NCBI GenBank assembly: GCA_900299185.1
Contig: OMIV01000174.1
Coordinates: forward strand, 1 to 41,289
Source: Planctomycetaceae bacterium
Lineage (GTDB): Bacteria; Planctomycetota; Planctomycetia; Planctomycetales; Planctomycetaceae
Length of the DNA stretch: 41,289 nucleotides
Direction: 5' to 3'
In this document: one piece after another, positions 1 through 7,909 of the stretch
How the letters are laid out: each line of letters starts with the position of its first letter
Numbering within the stretch: position 1 is the first letter of the stretch
Notes under the pieces: generated by a model
The model's input: only the letters and a program-made list of their open reading frames with translations
Told to the model about the DNA's origin: nothing
Database searches by the model: none
Made by a program: the position numbers and the translations under genes

Positions 1-1
1 G

Positions 2-570
2 TACGACGGGCGGCTGATGAAGTACCCGCGCAGCTTGGCAAAGACCTGGCAGATCACGTTGGAGAAACTCGCCACAGAAGCCGTCGAGCTATTGAACGTG
101 ATGGCTTGGTTCGCCCCGGAGGAGAGCCGCACCTGAACTATGGCAGTGCTCTCAGCAACCTAGCGTTGTTGCTCCAGGCCACGAACCGTCTGTCGGAGGC
201 CGAGCCGCTGATGCGTCGGGCGCTGGCGATCGACGAGCAGTCGTTCGGACCCGAACACCCCAAGGTTGCCAGAGACCTCAACAACCTGGCGCATTTGCTC
301 CGGGCCACGAACCGTCTATCGAAGGCCGAGCCGCTCTTCTGGCGGCAAGTGGTGATCGACTTGATTTTTGAACGCCAGAACGGGATCCCGCATCCTGACC
401 TAGAGAGCGATCGGCGTGCTTATCGCCAGGCGGCCGAGCAGATGGGAATGTCCTCCACTGAGATCGAACGCCGCCTGCAAGCCGCGCACTCCACCACGGG
501 ACCGCTGGAACCCATCGCCCCACATCTGGATGAACTGCTCGGTCCGGTGATGGCGGATGAGAGGCCATAA
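2..570 (+). pseudogene. Broken NB-ARC/TPR (kinesin-light-chain-type repeat) gene, 5' end outside window
   Basis: Two frames carry pieces of one protein type. From base 2 to a TGA at 134-136 the second frame reads YDGRLMKYPRSLAKTWQITL followed by a helical segment ending in AWFAPEE, which resembles the region after the NB-ARC ATPase in NB-ARC/TPR proteins. From about base 106 the first frame reads kinesin-light-chain-type TPRs containing NLALLLQATNRLSEAEPL and NNLAHLLRATNRLSKAEPLF; the two units are spaced 126 nt, the usual 42-residue period. It ends with an unrelated-looking tail at a TAA, 568-570. Intact relatives have many TPR units in frame with NB-ARC, so most of the repeat array and the frame are lost here. 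A free-standing 154-residue TPR protein from ATG 106 is possible but less likely. Confidence 0.6.
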
Positions 571-683
571 AAAGAGTTGAAACGCAGAGCACGCGGAGAA
601 CGCAGAGGGGGAGACAGGAGATGAGTTGTTTCTCTCCGGTACTTCTCTGCGATCTCAGCGTTCTCCGCGTTTCAAATTCTCTT
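571..683. repeat. Imperfect palindromic intergenic repeat
   Basis: The left arm (about 571-610) has gttgaaacgcagagc and ggagaacgcagaggg. The right arm (about 641-683) has the reverse complement, with cgttctccgcgtttcaa. Pairing blocks include 595-602 with 659-666 and 577-585 with 667-675. The element starts directly after the TAA of the TPR frame and is followed by a further TPR relic. It looks like a dispersed hairpin element. It has no T-tract, so I do not call it a terminator. Confidence 0.7.
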
Positions 684-688
684 CGTTG

Positions 689-736
689 AAACCCACGAAC
701 CGTCTGTCCGAGGCCGAGCTGCTTGGTCGCTCTTAG
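689..736 (+). pseudogene. Relic of another TPR unit
   Basis: Bases 695-729 closely copy the start of the TPR units at 181 and 307 (acgaaccgtctgtc, gaggccgagc). Translation gives TNRLSEAELLGRS and then TAG at 734-736. No start codon or long frame is present. It is a leftover of the same TPR gene, cut off from it by the palindrome at 571-683. Confidence 0.6.
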
Positions 737-799
737 GATCGAAGCGGCGCTGTCATGCGGGGTTCGTTCGGCACTCGGCTGGGAACTCAGTCGACGCTT

Positions 800-993
800 C
801 CTGGAGTGCTCCGGCTCGACGGAGCCCTCCACGTCAGCGGCACAGCGATGACTTGGTCGAATCGCTTCGTCGCCAGAATTGGGTTAGCAGAAGGATGTCT
901 CTTGTAGGCTCGTTACTGGCGACGGTGGCTGGTTTCTTGAGGTGTCGCGGTGCCGCTGAGTTGGAGGGCTCCGTCGAGCCGGAGTACTCCAGG
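800..993. repeat. Long imperfect palindromic repeat (about 194 nt)
   Basis: The left arm from 800 (cctggagtgctccggctcga, then cggagccctcc and a gtcagcggcac block) pairs with the right arm ending at 993. An inner block, 868-876, pairs with 916-924, with one base of offset between outer and inner pairing. The two arms therefore form one long interrupted hairpin between the TPR relic and truA. A short piece of the outer arm recurs near 11491-11509. No protein is encoded. Confidence 0.7.
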
Positions 994-1022
994 TTGGCGG
1001 TCCTTGGCCGTTCGAGCTGTCG

Positions 1023-1841
1023 TTAGTAATACACTTCGACCATGTAGAGACCGTGAGCGGGGGCGGTGTCGCCGGCTTCGGGGCGTCTTTGGACGTCTCG
1101 GATGCGACGCACTTCAGCTCCGTTGTAGATGCCGCGCCCGACGGGAATCAACGTGCCGACGATGGTTCTCACCATGTTGTAAAGGAAGCCGTCACCGACG
1201 ATCTCGACCCAGATGAAGTCACCTGCGTCCTCGGGACTGGTTGGCGTTTCTGCTGCCGAGAATCCATTCGGCAAAAACCGCTGACGCTTCACGGTCAGCT
1301 CCATGATGGTTCTCACGCTGGTGGCTTTGTTGGGCCACTTGGATTCGAAGCTGCGGAAGTCATACGTGCCAACCAGCTCTTGAGCGGCTTCGTGCATGGC
1401 TCGTGAATCTAAGACCGCGTGATAGTGCCAGGCGTAGTGTCGATAGAACGGATTGAAGACGCGGCTGTTGTGAATGACGTATCGATAACGCTTGGACTTG
1501 GCCGAGAACGTGGCATGAAAGTCCAAGCCGACCTCGGAGACGTCTCGCAGTTGAATGTCATCCGGCAAGAAGTTCTGAATGGCCTTGCGAAAGCCCTCTG
1601 GCGGGATGCGCGATTCAGTCCGAAAGCTGGCCACTTGGCCGAGGGCATGCACTCCCGAGTCCGTGCGTCCGGCAGACAGCACGTTGACGTCTTCTCCGCT
1701 GGTCTGCTTGATGGCCTTTGTGACAACGGTTTGCACAGAGAGTCCATTGGCTTGCACTTGCCAACCGACATACCGCGTGCCGTCGTAAGCGAGTGTCATG
1801 CGCAGATTGCGAGTCAAAGCAGAGTCCTTCTCAACGAACAT
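1023..1841 (-). CDS. truA: tRNA pseudouridine synthase A
   Basis: TruA converts uridines 38-40 of the tRNA anticodon arm to pseudouridine. The reading shows TLAYDGTRYVGWQVQ at the N-terminus, the catalytic-aspartate motif SAGRTDSGVHALGQ, the KRYRYVIHN and FNPF..HYAWH region, and the C-terminal block GDGFLYNMVRTIVGTLIPVG, in family order. From ATG 1841 the product is 272 residues, normal for the family. The alternatives are ATG 1799, which begins directly at MTLAYDG, or an intervening TTG; none has a clear Shine-Dalgarno. The open frame continues far upstream but that part is not protein-like. The gene is divergent from the histidine kinase at 2172 and has no operon partner. Confidence 0.93.
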   Translation of the reverse strand: MFVEKDSALTRNLRMTLAYDGTRYVGWQVQANGLSVQTVVTKAIKQTSGEDVNVLSAGRTDSGVHALGQVASFRTESRIPPEGFRKAIQNFLPDDIQLRDVSEVGLDFHATFSAKSKRYRYVIHNSRVFNPFYRHYAWHYHAVLDSRAMHEAAQELVGTYDFRSFESKWPNKATSVRTIMELTVKRQRFLPNGFSAAETPTSPEDAGDFIWVEIVGDGFLYNMVRTIVGTLIPVGRGIYNGAEVRRIRDVQRRPEAGDTAPAHGLYMVEVYY

Positions 1842-2171
1842 CAGCACGAGTGAAACAAGGAGATGAGCCAACGCCACCAGCCACGAGTCCATCGTCAGCG
1901 GGGCGGGATCATGCTGACTGAGTCGACTCTGTGCGAGAGATCGAACAACCGCGCCGCGAGCTCGACCAGTGGTCGCTAGAAGCCGGTTTTGTCGGTGCTT
2001 AACAGGGGCGATGAACGCGTCGACGTACGAACTTCTCGAAGGCTGACTTCGGCGGGTTGCGGAATACGGCCAGCATCTGGCTGCGGGCGCCTGCGAGTTA
2101 CCTCGCGATTCATTTACACTCGGCCCGCTTCTGATTGGTCCGTTGTCATTGATTCGTAGGAATCTGCTGCC
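1842..2171. other. Divergent intergenic region, truA / histidine kinase
   Basis: These 330 nt separate two divergent genes and should hold both promoters. I see no convincing -35/-10 pair, hairpin, repeat or small ORF with a ribosome site. Confidence 0.5.
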
Positions 2172-4019
2172 ATGTCCTATCGCACGCTCAAACGGTTGCT
2201 GGGCGAGACGAACTTCGAAGTCAAATGCTTGGTGTTGTTTGGCTTCGGTTTGACGGTGCTGGCCGTTGTCACCTTCGGGCTCTATTGGTGGCAAACTTCG
2301 AATCTGATCGACGAGCAAAATCGCCGCTTCGCCAAACTGCTCGTCGCTCCGATGATCGTCGAAGAGCACTGGGAGTGGTCGTCGAAGATTCGCAACAAGC
2401 CCAGCGAGCCAGACAACAACCAACCGCCCGATAGCACTCTTCCCGCAGATCCCACCACGGCGGTTACGGAAGGCACCGGCGTCGTGCAGCAGATGGATCA
2501 GATCAAGAAGCTCAGCTTGGAACTGCAGCCGCCTCACAACCGCGATCTGTTCAACGTCGATCCCAAAGCCGATGCCAGCCGACGTCCCGATGATTCGATT
2601 GACGGCATCGCATTGCAGGAACTTCGCGGTGGTAAGAAAGAGCATGTCGCCATTCAGCGCGACGAGAACAAGTACCACTACTACGAAGCTGTCGAAGCCA
2701 AAGCTTCGTGCATCCTGTGCCATCACCACACGAAGCGCTCTGCCGAGGATGGAACTCTGGTCGACGTGAAAGAAGGCGACCTGATCGGCATGGCCAAGAT
2801 TGTCCTGCCGTTGAACGACGTTGAGTCGGCTTTGCACAGCACCAACGCCTTCGTGATGACCTCTGAGTTCGTGAAAGTCGTGCTGGCGATCTTGGCCATT
2901 TATTTGGTCGTGAGGTACGTCATCACCAAGCCGGTGCTGCACTTGAAGCGGGTGAGCGATGCTATCGCTCGCGGCAATCTCGATATGCGTGCTGATATTC
3001 GCACCGGCGACGAATTTGAAGAACTCAGCCACGCCTTCAATCGGATGTTGCGGCACCTTGTTACGGTGCAGGAAGAGTTACAGGTCTTGAATAAGGATCT
3101 CGATGGCAAAGTTGATGAGCTGGCTCACGTCAACTTGCAGCTTTACGAGATGAACAATCTGAAGAACGAATTCCTGGCGACCATGAGCCATGAACTGCGC
3201 ACACCGCTTAACAGCATCTTGGGATTCAGCGACGTGCTGAGTGACGCCGCCAACTTGAACGACAAGCAGAAGCGCTACGTGACCAACATCCAAACTTCGG
3301 GAAAGAACCTGCTGGCGCTCATCAACGACGTGCTCGATTTGGCGAAGATCGAAAGCGGCAAGATGGAGCTGCACCCCGTTGAGTTCTCGATGGGTGATCT
3401 CATTGAACGTCAGATCGGAACGATGGTGCCGTTGGCCGAGCGGCGCAATATCGCACTGAGTTGGAACGTCGAGCCCGACGTCCCGTTGCTCTATCAGGAT
3501 GCCGGTAAGTTGCAGCAGGTGCTCAACAACTTGCTGTCCAACGCGATCAAGTTCACGCCTGAAGGTGGTCGAGTGCGCGTTAAGGCGGAGGCTCGCGAGA
3601 ACGGTCGGTGCGCGCTAATCGTCGAAGACAACGGCATCGGTATTCCGCTCGACGAGCAAGAACGCATCTTCGAAAAGTTCCGGCAAGGGCGAGGGCAGCC
3701 CGGACAGAAAGACGCACTCACTCGCAGCTATGAAGGCACGGGGCTGGGGCTGTCGATCGTGAAGGAGCTGAGCCGACTGTTGGGCGGCGAGGTTCAACTT
3801 CAGAGCGAGTTCGGGAAGGGCAGTACCTTCACGGTGATCCTGCCCACAACCTTGGATGCCGCAGCCTCTGGCGACGAAGCCGCTGCGTCGCGGTTCGTTG
3901 GCATGAATCGCTTTCGGACATTCGATCTGCCGAAGCGAACGACAGCCAAGCCCTCTAGCGATCTCAGCAGCGGTACTTCAACGGCAGGCGCCGCACCAGA
4001 ACCGGCGGGCGGGACTTAG
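2172..4019 (+). CDS. Membrane sensor histidine kinase with c-type-heme DUF3365-like sensor domain
   Basis: This is a two-component sensor kinase of 615 residues. A first membrane helix (about 20-40) is followed by an extracytoplasmic domain of about 180 residues containing CILCHHH (C180, C183, H184), the CxxCH motif for covalent heme c, as in DUF3365/Tll0287-type sensors. A second membrane helix (about 232-252) leads into HAMP (about 253-305) and a coiled-coil stretch. HisKA has NEFLATMSHELRTPLNSILG with the phospho-acceptor H340. HATPase_c has the N box (NNLLSNAIKF, about 452-461), DNGIGIP (486-492), FEKFRQG and GTGLGLSIV. A Ser/Thr/Pro/Ala-rich tail of about 60 residues ends it. No response regulator is adjacent, so the partner is unknown. 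A redox, oxygen or NO signal is inferred from the heme motif only. Confidence 0.9.
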   Translation: MSYRTLKRLLGETNFEVKCLVLFGFGLTVLAVVTFGLYWWQTSNLIDEQNRRFAKLLVAPMIVEEHWEWSSKIRNKPSEPDNNQPPDSTLPADPTTAVTEGTGVVQQMDQIKKLSLELQPPHNRDLFNVDPKADASRRPDDSIDGIALQELRGGKKEHVAIQRDENKYHYYEAVEAKASCILCHHHTKRSAEDGTLVDVKEGDLIGMAKIVLPLNDVESALHSTNAFVMTSEFVKVVLAILAIYLVVRYVITKPVLHLKRVSDAIARGNLDMRADIRTGDEFEELSHAFNRMLRHLVTVQEELQVLNKDLDGKVDELAHVNLQLYEMNNLKNEFLATMSHELRTPLNSILGFSDVLSDAANLNDKQKRYVTNIQTSGKNLLALINDVLDLAKIESGKMELHPVEFSMGDLIERQIGTMVPLAERRNIALSWNVEPDVPLLYQDAGKLQQVLNNLLSNAIKFTPEGGRVRVKAEARENGRCALIVEDNGIGIPLDEQERIFEKFRQGRGQPGQKDALTRSYEGTGLGLSIVKELSRLLGGEVQLQSEFGKGSTFTVILPTTLDAAASGDEAAASRFVGMNRFRTFDLPKRTTAKPSSDLSSGTSTAGAAPEPAGGT

Positions 4020-4112
4020 TGCGAGGGTAATGCGTCATCGCGCCTCTGCGGCCATGATGTAAGTGCAGCTACACTCGCGTCGCTGCGTTAGCTGCATCTC
4101 GAAGAGTCGCGA

Positions 4113-5198
4113 CTATGAAAGTGGCCATCCCTCTGGGAGCGTGCATTTCAAGGAGCGACATAGTTCTGTCAGACCAGAAACATGATCGCGATGCAGCGGC
4201 AGCCCTTCAGCCAGCCACTTTTGAGTGCGCTCCCATTCCAACTCGCCCGCGACTCGAACCTTGTCGAATCCGTCGGCTGGTGAGAGTGCTCGGACGTCGT
4301 TGATGGTCGCGTCCATCTCGGCCAGGAACCGATCCTTGGCACCAAAGTGGCTTGGATCGATCACGTAGAAGAAGTGGTCCGAGCCGGGACCGAAGGGGTT
4401 CTTGACCTTGTGAATTGGGGTCTTGCGGCCGATCAATCCACCGGCCAATGCAGCGCAGACAAAGCCCATCGCGGAACCTCGAGCTCCCGCTGTTGGCAAG
4501 AGTGTCTTGGCGGCCTTGGCATCGGATGTGTCATTACCGGCTTCGTCCAATGCCCAACCCAATGGAATCGGCAGGCCGTACATGCCCATCGTTTCAATCT
4601 TGCCCCAAGACGATTCAGCGACTGCCATATCAAGCACATACGGGAAGCCCGACTTTGTAGGGATGCCCCAAGCCAGTGCGTGATTGGCTGTGCCTGGCTG
4701 TCGGCTTCCGTAAGCGGCGACAGTTGCTGTGCCTGTGCTGGTCGTACAGAACCCAACCATACCTTCCTTGATCGCCATCATCACGTAGCAAGCTGCGGCA
4801 CCGAAGTGCTGGCCCTTCTTGACGATGACCGTTCCCGTGCCGACGTCTCGGGCCTTCTTGATCGCCAGCTCCATGGCGCGCGTTGCCCCGACGTGCCCCA
4901 GTCCGCTGCTCGCCTCGAGAACGGCAATCGCTGGAGTCTCAACGGCCGTAATCATCATCGCTCGAGGATCGATATCACCTGCATCCATCGCTTCGATGTA
5001 CTTTTTCAGACACCGACTTCCATGGGAATGGATGCCACGCAAATCGGATTCAATGAGCCGATCAGCGGCGATGGTGGCTTCTACCTCGAACATCCCCTTC
5101 CGAACAAGCAGCGTGATAATCAACTGCTTGAGTAACGCTACTGGGACAACGATCTCTTGGCTCGAATCGAAAGGAACATCAACCGTAATGGTGGCCAT
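4113..5198 (-). CDS. Malate/L-lactate dehydrogenase family (Ldh_2) oxidoreductase
   Basis: This is an NAD(P)-dependent 2-hydroxyacid dehydrogenase of the Ldh_2 family (malate, lactate, ureidoglycolate and sulfolactate dehydrogenases), 361 residues from ATG 5198. Family blocks seen in order are the N-terminal helix LLVRKGMFEVEATIAADRLI, then ESDLRGIHSHGSRCL (the family's D-x-x-G-x-x-S-H-G motif), ASSGLGHVGATRAMELAI, VKKGQHFGAAACYVMMAI, an STGTATVAAYG region, and PYVLDMAVAESSWGKIE. The frame is open to 5330 but the upstream part is not family-like. The substrate cannot be read from the sequence. The thioredoxin-like gene lies 116 nt upstream on the same strand. Confidence 0.85.
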   Translation of the reverse strand: MATITVDVPFDSSQEIVVPVALLKQLIITLLVRKGMFEVEATIAADRLIESDLRGIHSHGSRCLKKYIEAMDAGDIDPRAMMITAVETPAIAVLEASSGLGHVGATRAMELAIKKARDVGTGTVIVKKGQHFGAAACYVMMAIKEGMVGFCTTSTGTATVAAYGSRQPGTANHALAWGIPTKSGFPYVLDMAVAESSWGKIETMGMYGLPIPLGWALDEAGNDTSDAKAAKTLLPTAGARGSAMGFVCAALAGGLIGRKTPIHKVKNPFGPGSDHFFYVIDPSHFGAKDRFLAEMDATINDVRALSPADGFDKVRVAGELEWERTQKWLAEGLPLHRDHVSGLTELCRSLKCTLPEGWPLS

Positions 5199-5314
5199 GT
5201 TGGTCGCTCTTTGTGGTAAGGAATCTCGACGACGCTGATGTAAGGGGCGGGACCATATCGCGAGCGTGCAGCTTTCGTGAATCGAATGGGTTCCCCTGTG
5301 GCATACTTCGACCG

Positions 5315-5857
5315 TTAGCGATGAATCCACTCTTCGAGATTCTCAAGTGGAATGGGCGTTCCTTCGGAAGTGGCAAAAGTATTTCCAGCTCGGTCAATCG
5401 CAAACACTTGGAAGAGTGGCCGCTCTGTCTCTTCATCAAATGAATTCCAGATTCGATGAGCCGCCCACAGTGGATCGAGATCAGTCACGAGTTTGATGCT
5501 CTTTGGCACTACAGACTGGCGATTCTTCTGAGGTAGCGCGTTGCTCACTGCGATAACGAGTAAACCTTTGGAGTCGATGCGATCCTTGTTCGCGATCAGC
5601 AACTGCAACTGAGAGTCTTTCTCCGGTCCAGCTTGGCCATCGAAGAACACCAATAGAATTGCTTGTCTTCCGATGTAGCGCTGCAAACGGAAAACGCGAC
5701 CTTGGATGTCTAGAGCCTCAAATGAGGGGGCTAATCGCCAGAGACCGACAACCTTCTGATCGGTTCGAGGTTTCACATAGGTCATCCCCAGCTTGTACTC
5801 ACACGCCCAATAAATGATTCCCGCTGCCAGCGGAAGAAGTAGCACGCGTGGTCGCAT
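5315..5857 (-). CDS. Membrane-anchored thioredoxin-fold protein lacking redox cysteines
   Basis: The product has 180 residues. A hydrophobic N-terminus (RVLLLPLAAGIIYWACEY) would serve as a signal anchor or signal peptide. A redoxin/AhpC-TSA-like body follows: APSFEALDIQGRVFRLQRYI, then AILLVFFDGQAGPEKDSQLQ where a CxxC or peroxidatic Cys would normally sit, and later GLLVIAVS and a DLDPLWAAHRIW segment. There is no CxxC; the only cysteine is at about residue 19 in the anchor. A non-redox binding role is therefore more likely than a thiol oxidoreductase. It lies between the terminator of the DUF1559 gene and the dehydrogenase gene. Confidence 0.6.
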   Translation of the reverse strand: MRPRVLLLPLAAGIIYWACEYKLGMTYVKPRTDQKVVGLWRLAPSFEALDIQGRVFRLQRYIGRQAILLVFFDGQAGPEKDSQLQLLIANKDRIDSKGLLVIAVSNALPQKNRQSVVPKSIKLVTDLDPLWAAHRIWNSFDEETERPLFQVFAIDRAGNTFATSEGTPIPLENLEEWIHR

Positions 5858-5876
5858 GGCTTTGAGTTCCGGTCAT

Positions 5877-5916
5877 CAAAAAAAGAAGCCCCTCAAAGGC
5901 ATGCCTTTGAGGGGCT
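5877..5916 (-). terminator. Rho-independent terminator of the DUF1559 gene
   Basis: Bases 5887-5916 are a perfect 30-nt palindrome (agcccctcaaaggca and its complement). On the minus strand it is followed by a T-rich tract (complement of the A-run ending at about 5886). It lies 31 nt beyond the DUF1559 stop. Confidence 0.9.
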
Positions 5917-5946
5917 CATTACTAACACGCAAATTCAGCAGAGATC

Positions 5947-7071
5947 CTAGAACTCGCCGAGAACCATGCCGTCAGCACGACGGGAGAGGTTCATCCAAGT
6001 CTGGATTTCCACGCTGTCGCTGACAAAGCGAACCGAGCCGTCACCCAAGAGGATTTGCGTCCCACCTGGGTGGTAGCTGCTGGAGCCGACGGAGACATAT
6101 TCAACAATAGCTCCTGTGAGAGCCTGCTGAGCTGTAGCTGGAGCCACAACTGTCGTCGGAGCCTTATTGATCTTCAGTGGGCTGGCAGCTGCTGTCGTTG
6201 CTGGGCACGGCTGATTAGCCGTGTAGGTGCCAGAAGAAAGATTGCTTCCTAGCGAGAAGCAAGAACCAGCATAGCCGCCAGTACCCCCGCCTGGATCTTC
6301 GTGTGTTGTACCAAGAATCGCACCGGGGTTGTTTCCAGAGAAACCAGCCCAGAACGACGCATACGTTCCAAACAACGCCGAGTTACCGAGTACTGGCCAC
6401 TCTGCGCTGGCTCGTGGCATACGACGTTCCATGGCCAACATCACATTGGTGGTACCGTCGCGAATGTCACGAATACGAATTCGGGAGTTCTGGCCAAAGA
6501 TACCTTGAACAACACGGGCAGTCGTGTTGCTCGCGCTGATTGGGGCACCAACGGCGGTGTACTGATTCTGAGGAACGCCAACGCCGAAGTTACCGACGTA
6601 GTTCGAAGTACCCCAGGTTGTGCCTGCAACGACGGTACCAGCAACTTGGTTTTCACCAACGTCCGAAGGACAACGGAAGGCTGGCAACACGGTTGAAACC
6701 AACGTTTGGTTGGTGGTTCCGTTATTGACGACGGCGCTTGTCGGCTCAGCGAGGGTGTTCAACTTCTTATAAAGAGGGGCCTGATCCATGCTCGGAAGAG
6801 CATAGGTCAGCCAGCTGTAACCGCCACCAGTCGCGTTGGTCGAAGCGGTCGGAACGATATACCCAGGTGGGAAGGTCAAGAAAGCTTCGTGGTAGGTGTG
6901 CACACCGATACCAATTTGCTTCATCTTGTTCTTACAGTCGGACCGTCGAGCTGCTTCGCGTGCTTGCTGGACTGCAGGCAGCAGCAAAGCGATGAGGACC
7001 GCAATAATTGCGATCACAACCAGCAGCTCGATGAGCGTGAAGCCACGCTTCATCTTTGTCTGCAACTTCAT
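5947..7071 (-). CDS. DUF1559 pilin-like secreted protein
   Basis: This is a planctomycete-typical DUF1559 protein of 374 residues. The N-terminus is a type IV pilin/pseudopilin leader, MKRGFTLIELLVVIAIIAVL, after six extra residues, to be cut by prepilin peptidase at G-F; the membrane helix then continues LIALLLPAVQQAREAARRSDC. The C-terminus carries the family's H-x9-DG motif (YHPGGTQILLGDGSVRFVSD). The middle is rich in Thr, Asn, Gly and Ala, as in extracellular proteins. GGAG lies about 10 nt before the ATG. The gene is monocistronic, with a terminator at 5887-5916. Planctomycetes have many paralogues; the function is not known beyond a likely surface or secretion role. Confidence 0.93.
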   Translation of the reverse strand: MKLQTKMKRGFTLIELLVVIAIIAVLIALLLPAVQQAREAARRSDCKNKMKQIGIGVHTYHEAFLTFPPGYIVPTASTNATGGGYSWLTYALPSMDQAPLYKKLNTLAEPTSAVVNNGTTNQTLVSTVLPAFRCPSDVGENQVAGTVVAGTTWGTSNYVGNFGVGVPQNQYTAVGAPISASNTTARVVQGIFGQNSRIRIRDIRDGTTNVMLAMERRMPRASAEWPVLGNSALFGTYASFWAGFSGNNPGAILGTTHEDPGGGTGGYAGSCFSLGSNLSSGTYTANQPCPATTAAASPLKINKAPTTVVAPATAQQALTGAIVEYVSVGSSSYHPGGTQILLGDGSVRFVSDSVEIQTWMNLSRRADGMVLGEF

Positions 7072-7446
7072 AACTCGTTCTCCAAATAAAACGGAAGAGA
7101 AAGAACAGCCCCGAACATCGAGGCTAAGAACTCCGAAAAACTAAAACAAAGACTTCCGGAAAGTACTGCTGTAAGTGCCGAAATTCAACATGGATTCTGA
7201 ATGAGCGATTTGAAATGGCGGTCAAGAAGGCCACTAGAGATCGGCGAATCGTGCGGTTCGCTAAAGGCTGAATTTGGAAATGCATTCGTGGGTCATGACC
7301 GAGGCCAAGAGTCCCGACCGAAGCCGTTCTGAATGCAAAGTCGACGGCACATTTCTTCGAGTTGTGAATGCATCTGGTTCAACGGCCGCTAGGACGACGG
7401 CTGGCACCGGATTGTTCCTGAGTCTTGATGTGGCCACAATTGGCGT
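7072..7446. other. Divergent intergenic region, DUF1559 / small membrane protein
   Basis: These 375 nt lie upstream of both flanking genes. I see no repeat, RNA gene or protein-like ORF. Promoters for both directions are expected but I could not pick convincing boxes. Confidence 0.5.
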
Positions 7447-7851
7447 ATGCCATTAGGAACATCCAATAACGACCCACAAAAACTAACGATCAGCCGAACT
7501 AAGGTTGGACTCGTGGCGTTGGGCTGCGTTGCGGCAGCGATCGGGTTGCGATTCGGACTTCCCAGCGACGACCGAAAAGAGTTGTGGGTCACCGCGTTTG
7601 GTCGGAGTGGTTTGGTGATGACGGCTTTGTGGATTGCTCTGCCGAGTAAGGGCAAGTCCGGCTCGGTTGCCAGCGTCACACCCTCGACAGCGTTGGGCGC
7701 AGTATTAGCCATTCTGGCCATCAGTGCCCGACCTCAGATTCTGATTCGACTCATTCCCGTATTCGTGGCGCTCGGTGTGGTCGCTCATTATCTCCGCCCC
7801 AAGCCAAAACAACGCGACGAACGTCCCGATCGAAGTAACTGGATGAAGTGA
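7447..7851 (+). CDS. Small hydrophobic membrane protein, unknown function
   Basis: The product has 134 residues, is not recognised, and is clearly membrane-embedded. Hydrophobic segments lie at about 19-37 (VGLVALGCVAAAIGLRFGL), 50-66, and 80-112 (probably two helices). A hydrophilic, charged tail (KPKQRDERPDRSNW) would face the cytoplasm. It ends 58 nt before the ATP-grasp gene on the same strand, so co-transcription is possible. No motif suggests an activity. Confidence 0.65.
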   Translation: MPLGTSNNDPQKLTISRTKVGLVALGCVAAAIGLRFGLPSDDRKELWVTAFGRSGLVMTALWIALPSKGKSGSVASVTPSTALGAVLAILAISARPQILIRLIPVFVALGVVAHYLRPKPKQRDERPDRSNWMK

Positions 7852-7909
7852 CGCCGGTCACGCTCTGATTGGGAATCTTGATTTGCTCGATTCACTACGG
7901 GTGAAGTGC

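Noticed and set aside
1842-3056. Long minus-strand open frame extending upstream of truA across the histidine kinase
   Set aside because: TruA homology ends near 1841. The rest is antisense to a well-supported kinase gene and has no protein family pattern.
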